The notes: generated by a model not told the origin, from the letters alone. A stretch of 37,312 nt of DNA from Verrucomicrobiia bacterium (GCA_026125285.1 JAHCLO010000050.1:1-37312); one strand, 5' to 3'; shown: positions 9,008 to 17,421, counted from the stretch's first letter. Made by a program: numbers and translations.

Positions 9008-9429
9008 AATCACATTGGTGGTTGAGATCATTGGCGTGTGGAAACGAAATTTGCCCGTGTTTCGACAGCGGTGTGACTCGTCGCGAACACTTAGACTCAC
9101 CCCAGAGCCTGCGGACGCATCCAGTACTGCGACAAAAAGGTCTTGATACATCCTCCGGGGCGCGGGTAGGGCGCGTCACTCCGTGCGCGCCGCAACCTAC
9201 ACCTCGCTTCCCCAACAGCGCGCACGGGCTGACGCGCCCTACCACGCTGCGCCGTTTGTTTGTCGCAGTAAAAAGCTCGGTGAAAGAACTGTTCTATCAA
9301 TACCTTCCCGGCTATCGGCAAACAAGGAAGACTTGGCTCAAAAGCGAAGAATTCACCGGCCATTTCTTGGAAGCGCGCACCCAATTATTGTTGCTCCAAC
9401 GCGCTCAATTTGGAGCCAGAACAAGCCGG
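9008..9429. other. Gene-free spacer holding a class A repeat
   Basis: This spacer of about 420 bp separates two minus-strand genes. It holds the second 77-bp class A palindrome (9166-9242). A short hairpin at 9393-9416 (GCTCCAA / TTGGAGC) lies just past the stop of the solute-binding protein gene and might act as a weak terminator, but no clear T-run follows it on the minus strand. No credible gene is seen. Confidence 0.6.
9166..9242. repeat. 77-bp palindromic repeat, class A, copy 2
   Basis: The copy has the same length and ends as 6284-6360 (GTAGGGCGCGTCACTCCGTG ... GACGCGCCCTAC). Its flanks match the other copies in inverted orientation (GACAAAAAGG on the left, TTTGTCGCAG on the right). 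It lies upstream of the glutaminase-family gene. Confidence 0.9.
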
Positions 9430-10728
9430 TCAAAGTGGAGCGGGTTCGCGGAGGTAGCCGCTCTGCGTCAAAATCTCCCGCCAGCGCGCGGCGGTTCGGT
9501 CCAGGGCCGCGCGCGGTGTGCTTTGGCCGCGAATCGCCTTGATCAATTCGTTGTCCAGATAATCGGACAATTCCTGGGAAGGCGAAATGCGGAGACGAGT
9601 TTGCGTGCCGGCGAATCCCTCGCGCAGGGGTGTCAGGTAGAAGACCTTTTGCTGACATTCGGGATCGGAGTAGGTCGAGAGGCGGGGCGAACCAATGCCG
9701 TAGTCCAGCAACAGCCGCTTGGTGTTCGTCTGGTTGACGAAGAACTTGATCCACTGATAAGCCGCGTCGAGGTCCCGACAGGCCGGATTCACTCCCAGTG
9801 ACCAGGAACTGAGTTGCGGTTGTCCGCCCGGAATGACCGCCGCGCCAATCCTGCCCGCGATCTTGCATCGGTTCGTGTCCGTCAACTGCGACCAGATCAG
9901 GCTGGGCCAGGCCAGGTACATCGCCCCGCGGCCTTGCAGGAAAAGTCCATCAGCTTCCCGAACCCCACGAGCCTCGGATCGTGGCGGCGCGTACCGATAC
10001 ATCTCGACAAACAATGTGAGGCTTTCCTCACCGGCATCGGAATTGAGTACTGGACGCAGGTGCGCGTCCACCAACCGCCCGCCCAAGCCATGCAGAATTC
10101 CAGACCAGAGGGTGTAGGTCTGTTCCTGGCCCATGAGGATGTTGCCGTAGAGCGATTCGGAATTCAGAAACTTCGCGATCTCCACATACTCGGGCCAGGT
10201 CTGCGGCGGACGCAGCGGCCGGCCGGTGAGTTGCTGGAACTCCGCCGAGCGAGCCTCAAACACATCCGTCCGGTACAACAGCGTGGTGACGTCGCAGGCG
10301 ATGGGCAGGCCGTAAATGCGACCGTTCCACTGGCCGCAATTGCTCCGCACTGTGGGAATGAAATCATGAAAGTCCGGGGCGATCTGTGCCACGACGTCGT
10401 CCAGCGGGCGCAAATGCGGCAGAATCTCGCCTTCCCATTGATACGCCACCTGGAAGACGTCGTAATTTCCACCGCCGGTGAGCAGGTCCGTCAGGCTCTT
10501 TTCCCGCAGACTGAAGAAGTTCGCACTGACGATCCGGACGTGAATCCCGGTTTGCTGCTCAAATTCCGTGGCCAGGCGGCGGGCGGCTTCCTCGTAAACG
10601 CCGGGCATGTGAAAGGAGGTGATCGTCCGGCCCGTTGGCATGGCTTTGCGACTGCAGCCCGCCAGGAGAACCGCCAGGCAGCCGATGATGGGAGTCCCCC
10701 AGCGCAAGAAACTTTCCACTATGGCCAT
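9430..10728 (-). CDS. Extracellular solute-binding lipoprotein (family 1, sugar-type)
   Basis: From ATG 10728 the product is 432 residues with a lipoprotein signal: hydrophobic stretch, then LAVLLAGC, lipidated Cys 25. The mature part has the fold signals of ABC solute-binding proteins of the sugar type: ITSFHMPGVYEEAARRLATEFEQQTGI, a hinge-region NYDVFQVAYQWEG, GRIYGLPIACDVTTLLYRTD, PQTWPEYVEIAKFL and GRGAMYLAWPSL. An in-frame extension to 11049 exists, but it is translated palindromic repeat DNA (10801-10995), so the lipobox start is preferred. No permease or ATPase gene lies nearby, so it is an orphan binding protein that may serve a distant transporter or act as a sensor input. The ligand is unknown; a carbohydrate is a reasonable guess. 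Confidence 0.9.
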   Translation of the reverse strand: MAIVESFLRWGTPIIGCLAVLLAGCSRKAMPTGRTITSFHMPGVYEEAARRLATEFEQQTGIHVRIVSANFFSLREKSLTDLLTGGGNYDVFQVAYQWEGEILPHLRPLDDVVAQIAPDFHDFIPTVRSNCGQWNGRIYGLPIACDVTTLLYRTDVFEARSAEFQQLTGRPLRPPQTWPEYVEIAKFLNSESLYGNILMGQEQTYTLWSGILHGLGGRLVDAHLRPVLNSDAGEESLTLFVEMYRYAPPRSEARGVREADGLFLQGRGAMYLAWPSLIWSQLTDTNRCKIAGRIGAAVIPGGQPQLSSWSLGVNPACRDLDAAYQWIKFFVNQTNTKRLLLDYGIGSPRLSTYSDPECQQKVFYLTPLREGFAGTQTRLRISPSQELSDYLDNELIKAIRGQSTPRAALDRTAARWREILTQSGYLREPAPL

Positions 10729-10800
10729 GCATGCCGGGCGGCGGCGAGGTTCAGGGGGAGAAGGTTCCGCAACCCGTGGCGCGCGTTCGTCCCCTGAACC

Positions 10801-10872
10801 GTAGCAGCCGACGTGAGTCGGCTCTAACTTCGTCCTCGAGTTCAGATGGAGCGGACTCACGTCCGCTGCTAT
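10801..10872. repeat. Class B palindromic repeat (GTAGCAGC type), copy 1
   Basis: The left arm GTAGCAGCCGACGTGAGT pairs with the right arm ACTCACGTCCGCTGCTAT. Related copies lie at 19999-20069, 20314-20386, 24426-24495 and 28933-29003. Confidence 0.85.
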
Positions 10873-10927
10873 AGGCTCAGGGAGAGTTGCCTCGATTGTG
10901 AAATTCCGCATTGCAGCCATGAACTCC

Positions 10928-10995
10928 GGAGCGCGGACAGCCTTGTCCGCGAGTTCCGGTACCGAGGTTCGCGCGGACAAGGCTGTCCGCGCTCC
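10928..10995. repeat. Class C palindromic repeat (GGAGCGCGGACAG type), copy 1
   Basis: The left arm GGAGCGCGGACAGCCTTGTC pairs with the right arm GACAAGGCTGTCCGCGCTCC around a short loop. A second copy lies at 23475-23547. Confidence 0.88.
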
Positions 10996-11045
10996 GAGCA
11001 GCGGTTCATGGATAGTGCGACCCAGTATGTTCATTGTGACATGAA

Positions 11046-11714
11046 TCATCGCGAACGGACCAGATGTTCGGAAAGTGCCTTGGCGACCGCGCCGCCCCGG
11101 GTATGCACCTGAAGTTTGGTGTAAATGTTTCGCAAATGATTGTCCACGGTGTGATAACTGAGGTCCAACCGGTCGGCGATCTCCTTCTTCACCAGACCCT
11201 GAACCATCAATTCGAGGACCTCGCGCTCGCGCTCCGAAAGGCCGTAATCATGCGCTGGGCGCGCCGCCTGCGAGGCGAACTTCTCCAGCACCAACCGCGC
11301 GATGCGGGGATTGATGGGCGCTCCGCCTTGCAGCACCTCGTGAATGGCCCCGGCGATTGCCTCTTCATCGTCGGTTTTCAAGAGATAGCCCGACGCGCCG
11401 GCGCAAATCGCGTTGAAGACTTTTTCCTGATCGTCAAACACGGTGAGCATGATGACGTGCGTGGCCGGGGACAGGGCTTTGAGATGCGGGATGCCCTCAA
11501 TGCCATTCATGCCAGGCAGTCCCACGTCCAGCAGGATCACATCCGGCAGTGGCGTCGAGCGTAACGCTTCAAGCGCCTCCTCGCACGAGGCGAAAGCGCA
11601 AGGACATTGCATGGTCGGGGCGCGGTTGAGGACGCGTGCGAGCACCCGGCGGGAATCGGCATGATCTTCGATCAGCCAGACCACCGCCTTGGCGCCTGTA
11701 GTGCCGGTTCGCAT
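11046..11714 (-). CDS. NarL/LuxR-family response regulator
   Basis: The product has 222 residues in the standard two-domain layout. The receiver domain has the acidic pair E16-D17, phosphoacceptor D63 in VILLDVGLPGMNG, T91 and K113 (GYLLKTDDEEA). The C-terminal LuxR helix-turn-helix (about 158-217) reads LSEREREVLELMVQGLVKKE, then IADRLDLSYHTVDNHLRNIYTKL. It should be a phosphorylation-dependent DNA-binding transcription factor. The likely partner is the HisKA_3-type kinase at 13232-16198 on the same strand, because kinases of that class normally pair with NarL-type regulators. The PEP-CTERM gene lies between the two. The target genes are not visible; the neighbouring secreted proteins are candidates. 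Confidence 0.95.
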   Translation of the reverse strand: MRTGTTGAKAVVWLIEDHADSRRVLARVLNRAPTMQCPCAFASCEEALEALRSTPLPDVILLDVGLPGMNGIEGIPHLKALSPATHVIMLTVFDDQEKVFNAICAGASGYLLKTDDEEAIAGAIHEVLQGGAPINPRIARLVLEKFASQAARPAHDYGLSEREREVLELMVQGLVKKEIADRLDLSYHTVDNHLRNIYTKLQVHTRGGAVAKALSEHLVRSR

Positions 11715-11989
11715 AGCGCCATTGTTCTCCCGCTGCCCTCGGGGATCAAGTCTGCGGATGGTCCCCGTGCGCCACGGCGTCCACCATTGTGGTGCGGCGA
11801 TTGGGAGCGTCGGAGGCGAAGCCCAATCGCACGAGCGGCAGCGGTTCGCGCGCCTGGCCGACCGAAGGAGAACGCTGCTACTACCCCCGTTTCGGAAACA
11901 GGGCGACGACGAGCAAACTTCAATTTCCAGATCGGAGTGATACTGGCGTTAACCGGCAGTCGCGAGCAGTGTGGCCGGGAGTGAGCACA
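11715..11989. other. Spacer upstream of the response regulator
   Basis: This stretch separates the regulator start from the terminator of the PEP-CTERM gene. It should hold the regulator promoter, but I see no convincing -35/-10 pair, no named repeat and no credible gene. Confidence 0.4.
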
Positions 11990-12024
11990 GAAAAGCCACC
12001 CCGCGGACTGATCCGCAGGGTGGC
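11990..12024 (-). terminator. Rho-independent terminator of the PEP-CTERM gene
   Basis: On the minus strand, 12024 down to 11995 forms a GC-rich hairpin (GCCACCCTGCGGA, loop TCAG, TCCGCGGGGTGGC), directly followed by TTTTCTG. It begins about 20 nt after the stop of the PEP-CTERM gene. Confidence 0.88.
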
Positions 12025-12043
12025 TGAGACCAAAGCGGGTCAA

Positions 12044-12745
12044 TTACTTCCGACGACGTGCGACGACCAGAACAGCCAGTCCGGCCACCCCCAACAGCGC
12101 GACGGTACTCGGCTCGGGAACGGCGATCTGACTAAAGTTCAGGTTGTCAATTCCATGACGGCCGTTGGAACCGTAAGTTTCGGAAGTGCGAGTGAACGTG
12201 AGCAGGTAGCTTTCGCCGAAATCGCCGGTGAAATCCGGAGTTAGGGTAAAGACTTGACCATTGACGAACGTCACAGATTCATCCCAGACAATCGAGGAAC
12301 TGGAAACCGCCGTGAGGGTGAGACTCCATTCGGTTGTGCCCGCAGTTTCGGCGGTGTGGCCAAAATCGAACGAATTGAGCACCAACGCAAAATCCGGATC
12401 GGCGCTAAAGCCAATGGTGTGGGTGCCGAAGTCAAGCTGGCCAATTCTAGGAATGTCTCCCTCGTTGTCCCAAGCTCCTCCACCAATGGACTGGTTTTCG
12501 AGGTCCGTGAAGAAGCCGGAGGTGTGGATGTCCCAATTGGCATCCCAAGTCAGCCCGATGTTCGGCGTGGCCCCGCCGAGGGAAACCACATACCCGTTCC
12601 CGTCGGCGGTCGCGTGGGAGCCATAATTTCCCGGGACGGTGGTGTTGCTCCCACCCAGTTGCCCAAAGCCGAGTTCGGTTGCCTGGCCAGCGGTCATGCC
12701 ACCCAGCAACATTCCCAACGTGATGATAAAACGATGCAATTTCAT
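12044..12745 (-). CDS. PEP-CTERM sorting-domain protein
   Basis: From ATG 12745 the product is 233 residues. It begins with a signal peptide (MKLHRFIITLGMLLGGMTAG, cleavage near QATE) and ends with a textbook PEP-CTERM tail: VPEPSTVALLGVAGLAVLVV followed by ARRRK. Proteins of this type are exported, processed by exosortase and linked to the cell envelope or extracellular matrix. The body is beta-rich (FGTHTIGFSADPDFALVLNS, FDFGHTAETAGTTEWSLTL) with no enzyme motif, resembling other small PEP-CTERM matrix proteins. No exosortase gene is in the window. A GGGAA stretch 8-12 nt upstream may be the ribosome binding site. It lies between the kinase and the response regulator and has its own terminator. 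Confidence 0.93.
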   Translation of the reverse strand: MKLHRFIITLGMLLGGMTAGQATELGFGQLGGSNTTVPGNYGSHATADGNGYVVSLGGATPNIGLTWDANWDIHTSGFFTDLENQSIGGGAWDNEGDIPRIGQLDFGTHTIGFSADPDFALVLNSFDFGHTAETAGTTEWSLTLTAVSSSSIVWDESVTFVNGQVFTLTPDFTGDFGESYLLTFTRTSETYGSNGRHGIDNLNFSQIAVPEPSTVALLGVAGLAVLVVARRRK

Positions 12746-12775
12746 TTGTGATTCCCAATCTGTTTTTGGCCCCAA

Positions 12776-13231
12776 GACACGTCAGGCACCCCCGAGGTCT
12801 CCGTGACCAGTTAATGCTGTTTTAGCGACAACGAGTTCATTGTCCGCCGGTTTCCGCTGATGACAAGTCTTTTTTCCTTGTTTAGTGCATCGGCACATTG
12901 AATTGCCACATCCAACTGCCACCACTCCAATCCGCGTGAGCCGCCCGTCAAGAATGGAGGTATCCACTTTAGGAGCCTTCGGCAGCCCTTGGCGAAATCG
13001 CGAGCAATGCTGGCTCCTCACTTCGTCTCCGGCCAAGGACGGAGTTTTTTTAACGGGCTATTGGGGGCAAATGGCGCGGCCATTGGGGTGAGCAGTCCTT
13101 CACATTATCTGCGTTTCCGTTCGCCTGCTTTCTTCACCGCGCCCCATGCAGCAGGTGGTTCAGATAGCGCGGGGAGGTCGCCATGCGCCATCGCTGCGCG
13201 TTCCGGCTCACCGGAGTTGTTTGCGTTCCGA
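12776..13231. other. Spacer between the kinase gene and the PEP-CTERM gene
   Basis: About 460 bp lie between the kinase stop and the PEP-CTERM start region. No gene with coding character is seen. The part next to the PEP-CTERM gene is relatively AT-rich (around 12830-12900) and is the likely promoter region for that minus-strand gene. No clear terminator for the kinase gene is visible. Confidence 0.45.
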
Positions 13232-16198
13232 TCACGGCAGGTTTGCGGTAAGCACCAAAGCGGTGCCTTGGCCGGGTTGGCTGCGGATTTCAAATTCTGC
13301 TCCCATTTTCACCGCCCGGGCGCGCAGATTTCTGAGTCCGTTCCCGGCGGTGACTTTAGCCGGCTCGAAGCCGGTGCCGTTATCCTGAAGCGTGAGCCGC
13401 CACTGCTTGCCCGATTCTTCAATCTGAACAACCACGGCGGTGGCCTGGGCGTGACGGGCAACGTTGGTGAGGGCTTCCTTGAAGAACAGAAACAGATGCT
13501 GGCGGAAATCAAACGGCAGTTTGCGCGTGAGCGCCGCGCCCTCGCACTGGAGGCGGTATTCCACGCCGCGCAAAATCGTCGCGGCAAAATCCTTGGTCCG
13601 CAACACCAAGTCCTGCACGGTGTCGAAAGTGGGATTGATCAGCCAGATGATGTCGCGAATCGCATTGGAGGTTTGATTGGCGATCCGGTGGATTTCCTCC
13701 ACGTCCTGTCGTTCCTCGGTGCCGAGCTTGCCGTGCTTGGCCAACATCCGGCTCAACAGCGTGATGCTCCACAAGCTGGAGCCGATGTCGTCGTGCAGGT
13801 CGCCGGCGATGCGCACCCGCAGCCGCTCCAATTCGCGGCGGCGTGCCTGACGCAGGCGATACAGACTGGTGAGAATGACCGCCATGGTCGCCAGCACCAT
13901 CAGTCGAAACCAGATGCTTTCCCACCAAAAGGGCAGGATGGTGACGGCCACGCTCTCTCCGGTTTCGTTCCAAACGCCGTCGTTGTTGCAGGCCACGACC
14001 CGGAACACGTAGTCGCCGGGCGGCACTTTGGGGTAACGGGCCGCGCGGCTCGTGCTCGCCTCGCTCCAGTCGCGGTCGAAGTTCTCCAACTGATACCGGA
14101 AGTTGACCTTGCCTGGCGCCGTCAGGCTCAACGCGGTGAATTCAAAGCGCAAACTGTCCTTCCCCGGCGGGACGCGTACGCCGTCCGCAAAGGGCACGTT
14201 CACGTTCTCGACCAGCACGGATTCCAGCACGACCGGGGGCGGGAGTTGATTCCAAGGTTGTCCGGCGCGATCCACGAGCACGACGCCGCGGGTGGTGGCA
14301 AACCAGACCGTCCCGCGATCGTCCGCCCAGTTCTGAAATTGCACTTGGGGCAGGCATTGCAGGCCCGGCAAACCATCCTCCCGTCCGTATTGCACAACGG
14401 TCACCAACGGCGTTCGGCCCTCGGCATGAGCCACCAGTTGCTCCTTGCGCGCGCGAAAGATGCGATTGACCGAGCCGACCCAAAAGTTTCCCTCTTGATC
14501 GCTGTGCAACTGAAGAACCGCCTCTTCCGGCAGGCCGCTGCTGCTCGTGAAGGCCGCCGTCCGTCCCCTGGCGATCCGGGCCAGGCCTCTCGCCGTGCCC
14601 ACCCACAAGGACCCATCCGAGTCGGCATGCAGGATGCGAATGTGCGCGCTGGGCAAACCTGCCGTTTCGTCGAACGCGGTGAAGCGGCCTTCCTCAAATT
14701 GAAACAGCCCGTCCCCGGTGGTGCCAATCCAGAGCCGCCCGTGTGCGTCCCGCTCCAACGCGCAGGCGTAGTTGCCGAAGAAGCCCCAAGGTGTGTTGAA
14801 ACGAGTCACCACGCCCTCTTTGAAATAATTCAACCCGCCATTGCGAGTGCCGATCCAAACCCCGCCATCTTCCTCGGCGCGCAGCACCTCGATGGCACTG
14901 TCCGACAAGCCGTCTCGTTCGCTGAACTGTTTCAGTTGGCCATCCCTCCACTGGAACAATCCGTCGCGCAACGTGCCGATCCAGATGCCTCCCGTCTTGG
15001 CGGGTTGCACCGTTTGCACCACCACGCCGTTGGGCAGCGGCAAGGTTTCCATCCGCACAAAACTGCCGGCCGCGTGGCGGTAAACTGTCTTGTCCGCTGC
15101 CAGCAACCGCAATTCACCATCCGGCATTTCAAAAAGGCATGGAGGCCAAGCTGCCGTTGACACAGGTGGCAGGGGATAAAGGCGCAATTGACGGCGCTTG
15201 AGACGTTGCACCCCGTCGCCGGCGGTGCCGACCCATAAATTGCCTTCGCGGTCCTCGCACAGCGCGGTCACCGCGAGTTGCGCCTGCCAGACGCGTTCCG
15301 GGAGCATTGATTCTTGCCGATTGTCCAGACGCAGAATCTCTCCCTGGCCGGTGCCAAACCAAATCTCGCCATCCCTGCGTTCGACCAAGTCAGGCACGGA
15401 CTGCGGCCAAACACTTGCAGTTTGAGCCGAGGCCACTCCGTCAATGGCTGGCCTTTGAAACAACCCCGCGTCTCCCCCCATCCATAGCCGACCTTCTCGA
15501 TCCGTGCGCAGGAAACGGACCTGGCGATAAGCGTCCGCAGGCCAGGCCGTTTGAACCGTCGTTAGGAGGTCCCGGTGAAAAAGGCTCAAACCCTTTTCCG
15601 TCGCGAACAACAGCGGTTCCCCGCCCGGCTGGCAGATGGCGTTCACGCGATCATCCGGCAATCCGTCCGTGATGTAAAAGGTGGTGAACCCCCCCGTCAG
15701 CCGCCGGTTCAATCCTGAGTCCGTTCCCACCCACAGTGCGCCCGCCTGATCCTCGCCTAGGCACAGAACGGTGTCTGAGGCGAGACCATCGGCACTTGTC
15801 CATGTAGTAAACTGACCCTTCTCATACCTGGCCAGGCCGCCTCCCTCCGTTCCCACCCACAACGCACCGCGCGTGTCCTCAAAGAGACACAGGATTCGAT
15901 TACTTCTCAAACCAAGGCTGTCGCCGGTGCGAAACGTGGTGAACCGGACGCCGTCGAAACGGGCGAGTCCGTTCGCCGTGCCCAACCAAAGGTAACCGTC
16001 CCTGGTCTGTACGATGCAACTGACGGAGTTGTGCGGCAATCCCCCGTCGGTCTGCCAGGCGTCCAGAATCCAGTCCGCACTTGGCGTCGGAGGTTGTGCT
16101 CCCGACACCGGCCACGCGACGAACGGCAGGACGCCGAGCAGGATTCCCAGCCCGACAGCGCGGCGACCAAACGAACGACGAACCAAGCGATCGAGCAT
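13232..16198 (-). CDS. Two-component propeller (Reg_prop/Y_Y_Y) sensor histidine kinase
   Basis: From ATG 16198 the product is 988 residues. A signal or anchor segment (GRRAVGLGILLGVLPFVAWP) is followed by a long periplasmic part of repeated propeller blades (DGYLWLGTANGLARFDG, GALWVGTEGGGLARYEKG, GGVWIGTRNGGLNYF and others), filling residues about 45-650. A Y_Y_Y domain follows (about 685-755, FRYQLENFDRDW, VPPGDYVFRVVACN). One transmembrane helix lies near 763-782. The cytoplasmic kinase has phospho-acceptor His 802 in AGDLHDDIGSSLW (HisKA_3 type), an N-box KEALTNVARHA (Asn near 912) and DNGTGF (near 939). It probably senses an extracytoplasmic ligand, often a glycan in this family, and phosphorylates the NarL-type regulator at 11046-11714. 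No receiver domain is fused, unlike many Bacteroidetes hybrids. Confidence 0.95.
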   Translation of the reverse strand: MLDRLVRRSFGRRAVGLGILLGVLPFVAWPVSGAQPPTPSADWILDAWQTDGGLPHNSVSCIVQTRDGYLWLGTANGLARFDGVRFTTFRTGDSLGLRSNRILCLFEDTRGALWVGTEGGGLARYEKGQFTTWTSADGLASDTVLCLGEDQAGALWVGTDSGLNRRLTGGFTTFYITDGLPDDRVNAICQPGGEPLLFATEKGLSLFHRDLLTTVQTAWPADAYRQVRFLRTDREGRLWMGGDAGLFQRPAIDGVASAQTASVWPQSVPDLVERRDGEIWFGTGQGEILRLDNRQESMLPERVWQAQLAVTALCEDREGNLWVGTAGDGVQRLKRRQLRLYPLPPVSTAAWPPCLFEMPDGELRLLAADKTVYRHAAGSFVRMETLPLPNGVVVQTVQPAKTGGIWIGTLRDGLFQWRDGQLKQFSERDGLSDSAIEVLRAEEDGGVWIGTRNGGLNYFKEGVVTRFNTPWGFFGNYACALERDAHGRLWIGTTGDGLFQFEEGRFTAFDETAGLPSAHIRILHADSDGSLWVGTARGLARIARGRTAAFTSSSGLPEEAVLQLHSDQEGNFWVGSVNRIFRARKEQLVAHAEGRTPLVTVVQYGREDGLPGLQCLPQVQFQNWADDRGTVWFATTRGVVLVDRAGQPWNQLPPPVVLESVLVENVNVPFADGVRVPPGKDSLRFEFTALSLTAPGKVNFRYQLENFDRDWSEASTSRAARYPKVPPGDYVFRVVACNNDGVWNETGESVAVTILPFWWESIWFRLMVLATMAVILTSLYRLRQARRRELERLRVRIAGDLHDDIGSSLWSITLLSRMLAKHGKLGTEERQDVEEIHRIANQTSNAIRDIIWLINPTFDTVQDLVLRTKDFAATILRGVEYRLQCEGAALTRKLPFDFRQHLFLFFKEALTNVARHAQATAVVVQIEESGKQWRLTLQDNGTGFEPAKVTAGNGLRNLRARAVKMGAEFEIRSQPGQGTALVLTANLP

Positions 16199-16332
16199 GG
16201 TTGTTATTACGCGCGGCCAGCGCGGCCAAAGACAAGGCGAAACTGGGTCGAATCCGCTGTCAAATTCTTGCCTTTTTGTGATTGCACTCAACCGGCGAAC
16301 AGGACGAGTGTAGCCTTGGTCTGGAGGACAGG

Positions 16333-16800
16333 ATGAGTGCCATAGGAAATGAACGGGAAGCGTCACCGGTCAGGATCGCGAGAAACTGGCCAGTCGAAAG
16401 CGGGCGCGACAGGGGGAGCTTTCCACGAGGTCTCGAAGTGCTGGTCAAGAAAGCGTCGGTTGACGTCGCATTTCGCGAGTGGTTGTTTGCGCAACGTGGT
16501 GGTGCGGCAGCGGCCATTGGCTTGGAACTGGATCCCGCTGAAGCCGCAATGTTGAGTGCCATCCCCCACGATCAGCTTGCCCAGATCATCACTCATTCCA
16601 CCGTTCCGCTACCGCACCGGCGGGTGTTTTTGGGCCAGGTTGCCGCCGCCATGCTCGCGGCGCTGGGCGTTGGCTTCGCGGGGTGCAAACCGGCAAAATC
16701 CAGAGGGATCCAGCCTGACCGCCCTGACCGCCGAATGGAGCGGCAGGAGGCGACGCGGGCATCCGTTACTGAGTGGAATCACAGGAGGATTAATTCATGA
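16333..16800 (+). CDS. Leader-domain/Tat-lipobox small protein, first tandem paralog
   Basis: The product has 155 residues from ATG 16333, chosen because GGAGGACAGG precedes it and its MSA-NEREA start matches the next gene; an in-frame ATG at 16282 is less likely. Residues about 31-90 form a helical domain (PRGLEVLVKKASVDVAFREW, GLELDPAEAAMLSAIPHDQL) resembling in pattern, not by proven homology, Nif11/nitrile-hydratase-type leader domains. Residues 96-118 read HRRVFLGQVAAAMLAALGVG then FAGC, like a twin-arginine signal ending in a lipobox (RR 96-97, Cys 118), but placed internally. One GIQPDRP motif follows at 125-131, then a charged tail. By hand alignment 77 of the first 120 positions are identical to the next protein, without gaps. 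The stop overlaps the next start (ATGA). It is a candidate precursor or substrate of the radical SAM enzyme downstream; the function is unknown. Confidence 0.82.
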   Translation: MSAIGNEREASPVRIARNWPVESGRDRGSFPRGLEVLVKKASVDVAFREWLFAQRGGAAAAIGLELDPAEAAMLSAIPHDQLAQIITHSTVPLPHRRVFLGQVAAAMLAALGVGFAGCKPAKSRGIQPDRPDRRMERQEATRASVTEWNHRRINS

Positions 16801-17411
16801 GCGCGCCAGACAACGAGCGGGAAGCCGTGCGAACCACCATCGTGGGCGGTCGCCCACCTGGAAGCGGTCGGAGCAACGTGACGGTGCCGCGCGGGATTGA
16901 AGTATTGGTGAAGAAAGCCGCAGTGGACCCGGAGTTCCGCGAACGGCTGATTGAGCAACGCGGCGGCGCGGCGTCAGACATCGGACTGGAACTCGATCCC
17001 GCCGAAAACGCCATGTTGAGCGTCATCCCAAGCGAGCAACTTGCGCAGATTATCGGCCAGACCACCGTGCCGCTGGAACAACGGCGGGTGTTCCTGGGCC
17101 GGATCGCGGCGGCGATGCTGGCAGTGCTCGGCGCTAGTTTGGCGGGATGTCAACGAACCAAAGGCATTCAACCAGATTACCCAGCGACGGAGGGCATCCG
17201 GCCCGACAGACCGGCGGGAAGCCAGACGAATCCACCGTCGGCGGTGGTGCCGCCACCCGACACGGCAGGCATTCGACCTGAGCGGCCTTCTAACGATCCG
17301 CCGGCTCAACCTGCGACGCCCGGCGACCGGCCCCAACAACCAACCAACGAGGTGAGAGTCATCACATTGGGCATCCAGCCCGATCGCGTGAGAAGGTCCA
17401 ACTTCCCGTGA
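16797..17411 (+). CDS. Leader-domain/Tat-lipobox small protein with GI[QR]P[DE]xP repeats, second paralog
   Basis: The product has 204 residues; the ATG at 16797 follows a strong AGGAGGAT site and overlaps the stop of the first paralog by four bases, so the two are translationally coupled. The leader-like domain (PRGIEVLVKKAAVDPEFRER, GLELDPAENAMLSVIPSEQL) and the internal RR-plus-lipobox segment (QRRVFLGRIAAAMLAVLGAS then LAGC; RR 96-97, Cys 118) occupy the same positions as in its neighbour. The tail is longer, Pro-rich and carries four motifs: GIQPDYP 123-129, GIRPDRP 133-139, GIRPERP 158-164 and GIQPDRV 192-198. The leader, repeated short motif and adjacent radical SAM gene suggest a ribosomally made peptide substrate. 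A plain Tat-exported lipoprotein with a disordered tail remains possible. Confidence 0.87.
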   Translation: MSAPDNEREAVRTTIVGGRPPGSGRSNVTVPRGIEVLVKKAAVDPEFRERLIEQRGGAASDIGLELDPAENAMLSVIPSEQLAQIIGQTTVPLEQRRVFLGRIAAAMLAVLGASLAGCQRTKGIQPDYPATEGIRPDRPAGSQTNPPSAVVPPPDTAGIRPERPSNDPPAQPATPGDRPQQPTNEVRVITLGIQPDRVRRSNFP

Positions 17412-17421
17412 GCTTTGCCCC

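Larger units (their letters stand above)
10729..11045. other. Spacer made of a composite palindromic repeat unit
   Basis: This spacer between the regulator and the solute-binding protein gene is almost wholly repeat DNA. It holds an outer GGTTCAGGGG...CCCCTGAACC pair (10749-10800), a class B palindrome (10801-10872), a spacer ending CATGAAC, then a class C palindrome (10928-10995). No gene or clear promoter is seen. Confidence 0.65.

Noticed and set aside
10729..11049. N-terminal extension of the solute-binding protein to ATG 11049
   Set aside because: The extension translates class B and class C repeats and would place a lipoprotein signal 107 residues inside the protein.
12989..15160. 723-residue open frame on the plus strand, antisense to the sensor kinase
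   Set aside because: It lies entirely within the kinase gene, has no recognisable domain, and the kinase strand has clear motifs throughout. Long antisense frames are common in GC-rich coding DNA.
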